This document shows positions 1 to 11,475 of a DNA stretch of 64,000 nucleotides, in pieces. The stretch covers positions 15,851,818 to 15,915,817 of the forward strand of contig NC_054085.1 in assembly GCF_017562075.2 (NCBI RefSeq). The letters are read 5' to 3'. The notes beneath the pieces are model-generated. The model did not search any database, was not told the origin of the DNA, and saw only the letters and a list, made by a program, of their open reading frames with translations. Both the position numbers and the translations under genes were made by a program. Origin of the DNA: Anopheles merus. Lineage: Eukaryota; Arthropoda; Insecta; Diptera; Culicidae. How positions within the stretch are numbered: the stretch's first letter is position 1; each line of letters starts with the position of its first letter.

Positions 1-264
1 CAGCAGAAGATGATATTACCGCCGATGCAACCGTACCAGCAGGCGCATCATCCGCTGCACCAGCAGCATCCGCTCCATTCGCCCGCGACGCTCGGTGCCA
101 TCGTGCAGCATCAGCAATCGCAGCAGCAGCAGCAATCGCAGCAGCAGCAGCAGCAGCAGCAGCAACATCTGCAGCAACAAATCTCTCCACTCCAGCTGCC
201 GGCTGCCCCATCCCAGGCTTCCTCACCTTCGCTCGCGATGAAGTGTCTCGAGGACGATGTGTAA
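1..264 (+). CDS. C-terminal end of an unrecognised polyglutamine-rich protein (partial)
   Basis: The frame is open from base 1 and ends at TAA 262-264, so this is the 3' part of a last coding exon whose start lies left of the window. The visible 87 residues are low complexity: Pro/His/Gln-rich at the start, then a nearly pure glutamine run encoded by CAG/CAA (about 109-177), and a short tail ending CLEDDV. No folded domain can be seen in this piece. Such Q/H-rich tails are common in insect transcription factors and RNA-binding proteins, but nothing here identifies the family. The very long A-rich sequence downstream, read as its 3' UTR, would suit a regulated neuronal or developmental transcript; that is inference. 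Confidence 0.7.
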   Translation, partial: QQKMILPPMQPYQQAHHPLHQQHPLHSPATLGAIVQHQQSQQQQQSQQQQQQQQQHLQQQISPLQLPAAPSQASSPSLAMKCLEDDV

Positions 265-2977
265 TATTTAATCTAAGCTCGTTCTCTCTAAGCACGTCCA
301 CACGTTCGATGTACAAAACCAGGGAGAGGAGGAGCAGCAGCAGTAGCAGCAGCAGTAGCAGCAGCAGCGGCGCTAGCGAAGAAAAGCATTGTGTTCAAGG
401 TGTGCGAACGGGCGAGCAGGTGCGAGCAATTAATGGACCATTGGAAGGGAAAGGCGAATACCAAAACAAAAAAAAACAAAAAGGCGGGAAAACTATTGCA
501 CAATTGATTGCATTTGGAAGGTGTACAGCTGGTTGCGCTTAAGGTTCAAAGTAATTCTCTCCAAGTAAATAAGACAACAAGACAGACGAAGAGAGGTGTA
601 GAAAGGGAACACGGTTGCACAGTGTTGGCATGTGTCCCCTGGATTTAACTCTAACCCGCTCCTACAGCGCACCTTCTTCCAACGGCACGAGCTGAGCAGG
701 TGTAGCAAGTAGCAAGTGTTTTTGTATACTTTTGCAAACTTATGAACAATCTCTGTACAAAACTGCAAACCTATTTCGCAAAAGCCTAAGCCAGCCTAGG
801 GGAACGTTTCCTGTTAGACAAGAAGAAGCGAGAATGAAAGCGAGAAAAGGAAGTAAATAAAAAACCAGAAAACGGTTAATGAAGCAAGAAAACACAGCAA
901 AACAGCGAGAAACAAAAGACGAAACATCGAAAAACGAAAGGTGGAAACAAAAGAGGTAACGAAACTCGTCTCTCTAAAGCGGGGGAAACTTTCTAAGCAG
1001 ACAACACAACACAGCAAGCAACTCTGGTAGGAGATCTATTTCTATATCTGAGCAAGTAGGCCGGCGGCAGGGGAGCCATTGCCCTACCAACCAAAATGTA
1101 ATTTTAAGAGGACATGAGACTGTGATAGTGAACGGCGTAAAGAGAGAAGAGAACAAATACACACACTCACACTCACACTCACACCAAGAGCGACAAACAG
1201 ACACACAGAGTAAATTGCACGCGTGTGTATGTGGAACATAGCACACAGCCGTCTAGTTGCTGGCGTGTGTGTGCGTGTGTGTGAATGGTGAACATGTTCG
1301 GTGGTTCTGTGTTTATTGTTCTATTAGTAAGTGTTGTTTAGTTTTATGTAATGTTTCATTCTCGACAGCCTTATTACACTTTATTTTACCTAACATCTTC
1401 GTAGATAATCTTGTTTACGTTTTTTTACGTTTCCTTTTACGTTGTTTGCAATCTCTTTCGTTAAACTTTTGCATGTGTGTAGACCTTTCGATTCGGTTAA
1501 GATATGGTACATTACGGACATTGAGAGGGGCAAAATCTCTCGACCACTATAAAATTGAATTGTTCATCGAAATGTTGCAGGACAGCAGGGTGATGTTAGC
1601 GTGAAACGACGCGACGCACATCGCCCCTGCTACAGTGAGAGTAAACAAACAAACAAACAAACCAGCAAAGAAATCACATCACAGAGCGACAAAACTATAC
1701 GAACGATGACGATGAAGAATAGTAAGCAATAACTAACGCAACTCAAATGCCTCGAAACACTTTTTTGAACACATTGAGGGGTTGGTTTGAAGACGCCTCA
1801 CGGTGACGAAGAGCCTTTCTATCAGCAAGCACTCACACTGACACACAGATACAGAAACACAACGATACACACACACACACACACACTTTCGCGCCTTTTA
1901 GCATTCTGTGGTGGTGTTTCTGTTACGTACTCTGCGTTCTACGTTTATCGCAAAATAAACACCTCCAAGTGTCCACTGTAAACTGAAATCGTGTCGTTTT
2001 TGTTTTTCTACTGTTTACTTATTAGTTTTTTCGCGTTTTAAGCTTACTATATGTTTTATAAATTTTGTTGAAACTGTACTTATCGTTTTTGCACATACTT
2101 TATCTTCGAACGGTCCCATTTCCGATCAAGGATGTCCATTAGAATGTGGAATCTGTTTTTGTACCTGTTACAGAAATATGCAAAAAAGTTTTCATATTCT
2201 TGCGGTCATCTTTGAGCAGACGCATCAGGGACCCCATATTTCAATACGAACGAACGAACGAGCCCCAGTGCATAATGTTTGTGTTCAGTGATTTTTTTTG
2301 CCCATCAACAGCTGCTACGAAGTGTGTAATTGAATCTTTAATTTGCAGCATTCTACATTACGTTTTGTGTCGTGCCTTTTCAAAAACACTCCTCAGAGCG
2401 CACACTCATACATACACAGACAGTCGTCCACACATTCTAGCTACTATTTTAAAATGTTTAATCTTTGCTGCATAGCTTACAATCATCACTTTTCAACACA
2501 TCCTTTAACCAGTCACAGCCACAAAGGAGAATGGGGGGAAACAGTGAAGCGACAGACAGCCGCAAGCGTAACTGAAGTTAAAGTTCGTCAACGTGTCAAT
2601 GCGCACAAACTTCCGCGTGTGTGTCCACACCGCGTGCGGGAAGATTAAGAAGCAAAGAAACACATTCACTATCACAAAAAGACGGGGGGAAAAGTAAAAA
2701 AAGAGGAGGACAGAGAGAGAAATGTGTACAGCAAATGAAAGGATAGTTTTAAATCGTGGACAAAAGAAAACATTAAAACCAACTTAATTCCATCTTTAAA
2801 ACGCGTATTTCGCTTCGGATACTTTTTTTAGAGTACTTTTATATGTGAGACTAGATACATACGGATTAAAATAAAAAAACACACACACACGCAGACACAA
2901 ATACAACAGTAAAGGTTTTTAAAATACCAATATGTATAAACACAACTACTAGTGAATTGCGTCTCCGAGCGGTTTTG

Positions 2978-2985
2978 TGTAAATA
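2978..2985 (+). promoter_or_regulatory. Pumilio-type RNA element (TGTAAATA)
   Basis: Exact match to the Pumilio response element UGUANAUA, in the sense orientation of the putative long 3' UTR. One such match could be chance; it is listed because two more identical copies occur in the same UTR. Confidence 0.35.
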
Positions 2986-4124
2986 AGGTTTAGCAAATAG
3001 ATCATCGTTACGCTGTTTCGTTGTGCCTGAACTGTTTAGCGTCTTTCTGTTTAATTCTCTTTCTCTCGTTGTCGTTGTCTACTTGTTCCATCTGTTACCA
3101 TTTTGCGTGTTTGTATTGTTTCCAGGTGCGTTTAGTAGCGAGTTTCGAATTAAGAGATAAGTGAAAAAAAAACCTTATTAGAATCAATTACAACTCCACT
3201 GCTCTCCACAAGAGGGGAGACTACGATAAGATTAGGCCAATGCGAAGCTAACTAACACGTCTTGTGCAGATAACTTTAGTGAAAACTTCAACACTCAGTA
3301 TAAATAGAGTAAAAGGCAAGTAAAAAATACTGAAAGTGATATAACATATAAAGCAACACAGACCTAGACACTCAACTACGTTTAAAAATATGTAAGTAAG
3401 GGCAAGAAAGAAAAGGAGGAAAATAATGCACATTTCTACACACTGTAACTCACCGGCAGCAGGGCGTGTTGGGCACAGAACGCTATCAAAAGCACATCAG
3501 GATCCGCAACGAGTGTGTGGCGATATGACGAGTGTGGTGGACAGACAGATAAAACCATTCTTACTGTGATTATTGTGACGAAAGCGAAGGGATGAGCGGA
3601 GCACTGTCTTTAAAGCCCTTTAAAATGTAGCCCAAAACGCATACACATACAGATTCATAATTAGGAAAAGTAAGTTGTAAGCGCAGCATTGGTACAGCAG
3701 CCCGACTGGAGAGTGCGTTTTCGCAAACTGGATGCTTAAAATATTGGCGCAAAAATAATAATAATACTATGCCCTGTTGTTCTTCTCTTTTTCACTTTCT
3801 TTCTCTCTCCATATCTATCTTTCTTTCTTTATTTCCATTACACAGACACAAAAACGCACTCTCCATCATGTCCTCGCTGCCCGCCCCTCTCCTCTCTCGA
3901 TCGAATTAAAAGAAAAGCAAAACGAAACGAATAAGAGCGTAGATTCGTTTCGTCTAGTCTAGTGCAAGGCAAAATACAAATACAAAAATAGTGTTAGTTT
4001 CCTTTCTGTGAAATCAGTTTGCAATAAATAGTTGAAACAACATAGCACACAGTTCTCTAGTAAAAGTCTCTCTAAAAGTGAGGAGTAATAATAAGAGTAA
4101 AAAGCAAAAAACAAACCAAACCGA

Positions 4125-4132
4125 TGTAAATA
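4125..4132 (+). promoter_or_regulatory. Pumilio-type RNA element (TGTAAATA)
   Basis: Second exact UGUANAUA match in the putative long 3' UTR of the polyQ gene, about 1.1 kb after the first and in the same orientation. Confidence 0.35.
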
Positions 4133-6547
4133 CTTTTAAAACGAAGCTTTCCCAAACGAATGTTTGCATAAAAAGGGGACGTGTTACACAGCACACATCG
4201 TGCTGTGGTAACTTTATTCTATTTTACGTTCTGCACCTAAGCCGAGACCAAATGTAAATTTATCAAAGTTTGAAAAGTGTGGTCAAAAATGAAGAAAAAG
4301 GGGAAAAACCGTGCAAATCAAGAAAAGCGTTAAAAATAATCATTTAAATCATGTAAAACAACAACAACAAAAAACATTAAACTTTTAGATAAAAATCTCT
4401 CCTGCATAAATGCTGATAAAATGACGCTGAAGGGTCCAAACCTGTTTGCCTCTACGACAGAATCATTACACGAAGTAAGAAAAAGAAAAAAAAAGAAATG
4501 AAAAGGGTTACAGAAGAAGTAGAAGAATGAAAAAGAAATGCGGGCAAAAAGTGTGGCTTTTAACTAACCAAATTCTTTACCTATAAGAACACTAAAAATC
4601 CCGTACCGATAAAGAGTGGAAGAGTGGAGTGATAAAAAGATAAGAAAAAAAAAATCAACAAACCCAATTAAACAAGATTGCGTTGCAAGAAAACAATCGT
4701 GAAGCATAGGAAGGTTACGGTTAAAAGAATTACGAACGTGACGTATTCTCAGTTCAATGTTAATAACACTCTGTTTGAAGGCAAAACTCGCAACACGTGA
4801 TAGCATCTTCGTCTGTGGCGCCTTTTTAGAATTTCCGCTAGAGAGCGCTACAGTGGAAGCTGCACGTGTTCGAGTCATTTTGGGTGAACCATTTATAGTA
4901 GACCGTTTAAAAAAAAAAACTTGTAAAGAAACACAGTTCCAAGCCTAGGAAATGCTTCAAACACAATCTCATATAAAATACCCGAAACCAAACCTGACAC
5001 CACTACCCGAGGGCTTTAAGCACAAGGACCATTCTATATCCATAGAGTTGTAAACCGATCTTTTCTCTCCAGTACCAGCCAGAAACTAATAGCCAGAAAC
5101 GTTTTCTAACTATCCTCCAAACCAATGGTGTAGCCATCTTCTTACTCTGGTGCTATTGACTGCTGTGGGGAATGCAATGCCTCCCCCAACAGCATTTCGT
5201 TGTATGTATGTAGGCTACAGGCGCTTATGAAGTGTACTAATCACAAAAACACACACACACAAACAAAAAGACACACAGACTCAAAACCCCCTTCACAGCA
5301 AACAATCATGTAACAACACAGGAATAGAGAATCAACATATCTTGCAAGAGGGGAACGCTACGAAGGGATCGAATCCGTTCAACAACACAATATGTTAATA
5401 GGATTAACTCAAACACAAATACAAACCACAAGCTACACATACAACAAAACGGAACAACTAACGCATGGTTTCTCTTACTGTCTCTATCAGCCTACAAGCG
5501 GGTGTGCGAAAGCACTCTATGCAGAACCAAAATAGAACCTTACAAATGTTGCAAAGAATCTAGTCTCTCCTAAGACACCTCTAAGACACTCGCTGCAGCA
5601 AACCGTGACCCCTCCAGTAGCTATACAAGTTCGTTCGATTATTAGCAACAAACGAAAAAAGACCCCATGAGTACATGTTATTAAAAAGTAAAAGAAAAGC
5701 AAATCTCAATTTTATCCCCCAAAGCAAACTGCATCGATCAGTTTACCTATTACTAACACACAAACAAAGTTACTACCAACGTAGTAGTAGTAGTTTTAAG
5801 CCCGAATTCGCTGATTTAAATATTGTTGAAACCATTGGAGCATTTAACTAACTTGTTAAACTTACTAAAGAGAACGTAGAAAGCATACTTTTCTTCTTAA
5901 ATGAAAGAGAACTAACGGTTCAAAACAAACCCAATCGTTACGGAATCGGTTTGATAAAGTAAAGTAGACAAAAAGACATAGTAAGATAATTTAAAGGCGA
6001 GCATTTCAATACAATAAAAAAGAAGGGAGAAAGAATGAGTAAAGAACAGTGGTAAAAAGCACAACAATTTCTTACTTACGATGCATGTAAAAATAACACA
6101 AACCGCGCTACACTTGGATTGCACATATCTGAAACAAACAAAAAAGGAATAAAATGAGAGAGAAAAATCAACAATTGAAAACACTTTACCAAACACACAC
6201 ACTTTCAAAACCCGTACAGAAGAACCAATACAAAACACAAACACAATCGACACTTATACCGTAGGGGCCTATCTATCGTGAAGTTGGGGGGGGGGAAGTT
6301 TGAGCGGAGAGTGCCAGCGGACGACGTCTTTACCCGCGGGAAAAGGGGAAAGCTTTAGCAAAAACTCGAATCGAGCTAATCACGTGCTTGGCGTGCTCGG
6401 TGACGACGATGACGAATATTCTAGTGATATTGGGAAGAAGACGGTGGTTCGATTTAATGCAATGATGTAGCTGCAGCCGAACCTTGCAATCTGTAGTGAA
6501 CTAATATAAATTTGCTTTTTCTTTAGTGAAGCCCATTTTTTGTTTTT

Positions 6548-6555
6548 TGTAAATA
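6548..6555 (+). promoter_or_regulatory. Pumilio-type RNA element (TGTAAATA)
   Basis: Third exact UGUANAUA match in the putative long 3' UTR, preceded by a U-rich run and followed by AATAAG. Confidence 0.35.
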
Positions 6556-6897
6556 ATAAGCTTTTCCCTAGTAACTATCAAAATCAGTTTCATTTCATTG
6601 TTCGGTTCCTACTAGATACCATATCGAGTAGCGATTACGTTACAGAAAAAGAGAGATATAGAGATAGAAAAATGAGAAAGAAAACAAAATAATATTGAAC
6701 CAAGTAATTTTTCCATAATATAAACAAAAAGTAGAATAATATAATAAAAACAAGAACAAAAACACACAAGTAGTAAACTAGTTCATTCTTAAAGTAGTTT
6801 AGGACAGTAAAAAGAGAAGAAACAAAACCAAGCAAAACAAAATAACAATTCAATAGGTGATTACTAAAAACGATTCTTAACACCCTAAATCAGTCCC

Positions 6898-6905
6898 TTT
6901 CTCTC

Positions 6906-6948
<43 letters not shown>

Positions 6949-6970
6949 CTCTCTCTCGCTCTTTCTTTCT
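6898..6970. repeat. (CT)n/(CTTT)n pyrimidine microsatellite
   Basis: Nearly uninterrupted CT dinucleotides with occasional TTT insertions on the + strand. Within an otherwise A-rich UTR this is an abrupt switch to pyrimidines, so the transcript would carry a strong polypyrimidine (PTB-like) tract here. Confidence 0.9.
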
Positions 6971-7928
6971 TATTCGCCATCTTCCTTGTTTTTTTTGTCT
7001 CTCTGATGCGTACAATCATCACTCGTTGAAGGCTATACTAAAGCTTTACTGATAGCAACAACAAAGCCATAGCATATAAGAACACTATAGCAACGTTTCG
7101 ATAAGGCGTATATAACTACTCGCCACACACACACACACACACAAACAAGCACACACATCCGCTGTGTACTAGTACTGGAGTAGCAAAAGTAATATAAAGG
7201 ACAAAAGACAGCTCCGGCAACTTTGTGGCAACTAAAAGCCTTTGTCCATCCATTCTTGGACCCGCATTGCACACTAAAGTGTATCGAAACATTAAAAAAA
7301 CAAACGAATGACACTCGTAGAAACAAGTAAATGCAAACCACTAGGACAAATCTATATTAATTGCATTCGTGTTATCGTTTTCTTTGCGAAATAAACGATT
7401 ATTTCTAAACCTCTGCTCTTGGCAGTGCTGGGGGTATAGCATTTCGTATTGCCGATCTGTACATAAAAGAGTAAATTAATAATAATAATAATAATACTGA
7501 TATTAGTAAAGCAGTAACATAACAGAGCAAACAAAAAAAAAACCAACCGAACGGAAAGAGTTTTTAAACTTTAAGATTATAGCAAAGTAATAGTGTCTGG
7601 CTGGAAAAGGATCGAATTAGAAATATACATTCACACACACACACACACTCCTCACACACGCACACATACGGGTTTCTAATTGCTAACTGCAGAAAACGTA
7701 CATACACATGACATACACACACAGACACGAAAAATGAGTAAAAATAAAGCGATAGTATTAAATTTGCGCCTAATCGCTTATGAGTAAAAGTAAAAGTGAA
7801 TGCAACAAAAACTACACCTACAAACAACAAGCAAAAAGCGAAAATAATATTATAATAATGTGGGCTGCTACTGCAAACAAACAAACAAACAAACAAGCAA
7901 AAAAACGTTTTTAACTATATCCTCCTTA

Positions 7929-7948
7929 AATAAAGCGAAACCAATAAA
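7929..7948 (+). terminator. Paired poly(A) signals, candidate distal end of the long 3' UTR
   Basis: Two AATAAA hexamers (7929-7934 and 7943-7948) occur close together where the A-rich composition ends. They are the best candidates for the distal cleavage site of the polyQ gene. Confidence 0.45.
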
Positions 7949-8189
7949 ATCTCAAAGAAAAAACAAAAAGGTAACACATACTACTGTGTACTGTCAATCC
8001 TCGGTTGTGAGTGTTTGATGTTAGTGTTTAAATCACTTTGACTGATTGCAAAAGAAAAAAAATAATTCAGAACCCTTACCGCTTCTGAAGCTGGAACCCA
8101 CACCAGTTCTGGATCTTGTGTAGAACCTGTGCAGGTGTTGCAACACATCCCGACTTCATATTTATCCTGAAATGATTATCGTTTGATCT

Positions 8190-8450
8190 TGTAACAGATT
8201 CCGAACCCATATAGGTCCTGGAATTGTCCCCGAACCCATATAGGTCCTGAAATTGATCCTGAGCCTGGAGCGCATCCTCAGCTCATACCGGTCTTATAAC
8301 TAATCCCGAACCAATACTGATCCTTGAACTGATCTCAAACCCATATTAGTCCTGGAACTGATCCGGTTCTGAAATAGGTCCTGGAATTGATTCCGAATCC
8401 ATTCCGAGCCTGGAATAGATCATTAAGTCATCACATCAATCCACGGAATT
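8190..8450. repeat. Degenerate ~30-bp minisatellite
   Basis: Imperfect tandem copies of a unit containing CCGAACCCATATAGGTCCTG followed by GAATTGATC or a variant. The two best copies start at 8201 and 8230, a period of about 29-30 bp. Worn copies extend to the left (about 8090) and right. The array lies between the presumed 3' ends of two convergent genes. It has no coding potential. Confidence 0.75.
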
Positions 8451-8684
8451 GATCGCTAAAACCCGTTGAATTAATTAAACCAAGGAGCCTGAAACGCACT
8501 CAAACGAGCTAACCGTCACCGGTAGGATATCTGAATAATTTAAGTATTATACTAACCTGCCAGTCCTCGTCCTGCGCCACAATTCCAACGTTCAATTCGG
8601 ATACATTCGGTCCTTTTGCACTGCGATCATACTAATATGCTGCTGCGGTGCTATTTAATGCAAAATTTCAGTCACGATTATTCA
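8451..8684. other. Short intergenic stretch between convergent genes
   Basis: I see no ORF, RNA gene or clear repeat here. It lies between the minisatellite and the poly(A) signal of the leftward Dcp2 gene. Confidence 0.5.
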
Positions 8685-8690
8685 TTTATT
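8685..8690 (-). terminator. Dcp2: Poly(A) signal of Dcp2
   Basis: AATAAA on the minus strand, about 115 nt beyond the Dcp2 stop codon. This spacing suits a short 3' UTR and agrees with the ORF ending at 8806. Confidence 0.6.
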
Positions 8691-8805
8691 CTTCTGCTTT
8701 TGTTCTTACGCCTTCGTGTGCTCCCTGTAGGAAGCATGTTCGTTCGATGCAGTGAAATTTCGGTCGATCGGTTCACGGCATTCCTTGATCCTCATCTCCT
8801 CCAAA

Positions 8806-10465
8806 CTAGGAAGGTAATATAGGTTTAAATAAAAATGTTGAATGTTCAAGCTGGAAATGGGTCCACTGATACACGCCATTCCGGAAACGGTCGTAGCGCG
8901 CCTCCTGGAGCAGATACTCGAGAAATGATTCGTCCTCCGAATCCGTTGTCTCTTTCTTCGCCTCCTTCCCCTGCTGCTGCTGCTGCTGCTCCTTTCGATT
9001 CTCTGTCTCCACTTTGGCCGGTGCGGTCTCGTTGGCAAACAGTTTTCTCTTCGTCTGACTCTTGACCAGCCGCTCGCCACCAGCAGCATTCTGTCCACCT
9101 CGGCCCACATTTGCCGACGAAGGTTGGGCAGAGGTGGGTAGCGTTTGGTTGAACTTCTTCTTCATCGCGGACGACTCATCGGCGACACCGAGCGAAAAGT
9201 CCCGGTAGCTCTCGCTGACTACACTGGCAGCCCGCTGATTTGATTGGTAGGCATCTTCGCGTGGCTGTTGCTGCTGCTGTTGCTGCTGATGTTGCTTCTG
9301 TTGCGAACGGTTGGCAACGTTTGGCGTACCTGCAGCAGCATTCGCTTTCCCACGTTGCAGTATTTGTATCGGCTGTTGCGGTTGCTGTTCCAGCTCTCCC
9401 ATCGATTTGTGCCTCTGCCGTTGTTTCTGTCCTTGTTGCTGCTGTTGCTGTTTGTTTCCACTGCCGACGATATTGTTTTCGAAGTAGATTTTCTGCTTGC
9501 CGGTCGATTCGCGTCCAAACACGGGTGAATTGCTTGCCTGCGCCAGTATGCCCTTGCCGGCCGCTCCCTTGCCCGCCTTCCCGCCGGACGGGAACGATTC
9601 GAGCCACCGTTTCAGCCGCTTCACGAACGGCAATATCATAAAGAACGAGTTGCCGGTCAGGTTGTGGTTGTCCTTCACGATGCTGTCGTGCTTGGTGACG
9701 GGCAGCACGTCCACCGGGAACCATTCGCAGCACTTGATTTCGTTGCGCGTTTTCGGCACAAACACTGTGGCCAGCGGTACGCCCGGCACCAGGTAGAGCC
9801 GGGTGAACTGATAGTTTACGATCACCTCAATGTACTCGGTCGGCCGGATCAGCTTGCGGATGTCGTAGCCCGTCTCCTCGTACACCTCGCGTATAGCACA
9901 GTTGACTGGTTCCTCGTTTTCGTTGATCTTACCCTTGGGGAAGCCCCACGACGATTTCGCCCAAAAAGATTGCACCAGCAGCACGTGCTTCAGGTCCTCG
10001 GACAGCAGTATCGCACCGTACGTCGGTACGGTCAGCTTGTACTGCTTCCAGTCCTCCAGCACCGTGTCCACGTGTGGCCAGTGCGGCTGCAGGAACGGCA
10101 CATGCTGAGGGGAAAGAAAGGCCCATTAGCTGGGTCTGAAAAGCATCTTTGGAAATGACTCAACTGTTCCTCACCTTAAACATTTGCTGCGCAAACTGTT
10201 TGATGCCACACTTGTGCTTGTTCTCGGCGCAATAGAAATCCAAATAGAACCAGTGGGCCAGCTCCATCTGGAAGCAGATGCGGATCAAATTTTCCCGCTC
10301 CTCTACCGGCACATTGATGATGAACCGGCTGGCGAGATCGTCCAGAATGTCGCACGAAATGTTGAGCGAACCGTTCTGCTTGCCCTTCTGGCTCGAGGCC
10401 ACTGCCGCCGTCGACGCCGCCGCAGCCACCGTTTGGGCCACACTCACCGGGCTTTTTGTTGCCAT
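8806..10465 (-). CDS. Dcp2: mRNA-decapping enzyme 2 (Nudix hydrolase), two coding exons
   Basis: Dcp2 hydrolyses the m7G cap of mRNA in the cytoplasm and P-bodies, working with Dcp1 in 5'-3' decay. Exons are 10465-10175 and 10104-8806, joined across a 69-nt intron (donor GTGAGG, acceptor CCCCTCAG) at phase 0, giving 529 aa. Residues about 35-125 form the helical N-terminal regulatory domain (ILDDLASRFIINVP, FQMELAHWFYLDFY). The catalytic Nudix domain follows from VPTYGAILL. The Nudix box spans residues 155-177 with G155, E161, R169, E170 and the metal-binding E173/E174 all present. The conserved Box B region follows (FPVDVLP, MILPFVKRLKRWL). The C-terminal half is low complexity with several Gln runs, as expected for the disordered tail that binds decapping partners. 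The final ~20 residues (after YLLQEARYDRF) are less typical, so a further 3' exon cannot be excluded. It is divergent from the BSD-domain gene. Confidence 0.95.
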
Positions 10466-11475
10466 CGGTGGTATGTGGGGGGACGAAGTGATAATACTAA
10501 AAGAAACGACTTTTTTCTACTAGCAAACAGCTAGTAAATGTTTCCTGCGCGTTTCGTTTTGTTTGTGAAATGGTGACTTGTTTACAATTACAGTGCCAAC
10601 CCAAAGTGACAGCTGCTACAGTAGAGGCCGCGCTGGTGCGTTCGTTTCCAGTTGGAAAATGTCGCCGTCGTATTGTTGACGTTGTTTTTTCGATTTGTTT
10701 GTTTTATTTTGAGAAAATAAAAGCCAAGAAGTTGTGCACCTAATTATTAAGGGTTGTTTAACACATTTTTTCGCGCTTCCGAAGACAACAACATGGGACA
10801 AGATTGAAAGAAAGAAAGCAATATTTCTCTGCGCTGTCAATGCGGTTGATCAACCGGGGCGCCCTCGTTGCACTTGTCAGTTGCTTTGTTGTGCGTAAAA
10901 ACGGGCTCCGTCTTTTCCATTTGGCCTCTACGTGCGTTTTTATTTACAAAATTGCGAAACCCACGGGCACACGGATGACCGACTGCGCGATCCGGAATCC
11001 GGGTGTCGCACGCTAACACGCGGCCGTAGCACGCAAAATGCCCAAGCGAATCGTTGGCGGTAGCAGCAACGGCACCATCACCACCAGACACGACACACAT
11101 CTGTGCTGAAGGAAGGAAGAGGGAACTTGTTCCAAATCATAACACGACGCACATTGCGCTGTGCAGGCCATCCAACCAGCAACAAGAAGAGAAAAAAGTG
11201 CTTGCAACCTTGTGTGTGTGAAAAATCAATTCCACCCCTCATCTACAGGCCGCCCATCGATTTTTGGTTCTGCCGGACTGGCCAGCCTCTGTATACCCAT
11301 TACAGCAGCAAGGGAAGGGGAAGGGCCTGTCCACCAAAGTGTGCCACATTCCCTGTTGCTATTGCTCCACTGCCAGCAACCCCTGCAGTGCCGCCTTTCT
11401 CCACCCCATCGCCCACACTCCTATTATAAATAACAACACAAACACAGACCTCTGACTGTGTGTGTGTGTGTCGAT
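10466..11475. promoter_or_regulatory. Shared divergent promoter region between Dcp2 and the BSD-domain gene
   Basis: About 1 kb separates the two start codons, and the genes point away from each other. It must hold both promoters and 5' UTRs. I see no TATA box at a sensible distance and no strong known core motif on either side, which fits TATA-less housekeeping promoters. Weak ORFs here on both strands look like noise. Confidence 0.5.

Larger units (their letters stand above)
265..7970 (+). other. Putative very long (~7.7 kb) 3' UTR of the upstream polyQ gene
   Basis: No credible coding region occurs on either strand. The + strand is visibly A-rich over T almost throughout, with purine-rich stretches (for example 820-960), many oligo-A runs and short CA, AAT and CT repeats. 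AATAAA hexamers occur at 856, 1954, 2870, 4023, 6013, 7390, 7743, 7929 and 7943. The strand asymmetry fades just after the last pair, near 7970, which I take as the distal cleavage region. The internal hexamers would permit shorter forms. Three Pumilio-type octamers lie inside. Alternatively, part of this could be ordinary intergenic DNA following a shorter UTR; transcript data are needed to tell. Confidence 0.5.

Noticed and set aside
8190..8450. CRISPR array
   Set aside because: The repeats are degenerate and contiguous with no unique spacers, in a eukaryotic genome; it is a minisatellite.
9176..9733. 185-codon ORF overlapping Dcp2 in another frame
   Set aside because: Shadow of the CAG-rich Dcp2 tail; the Dcp2 frame carries the conserved domain.
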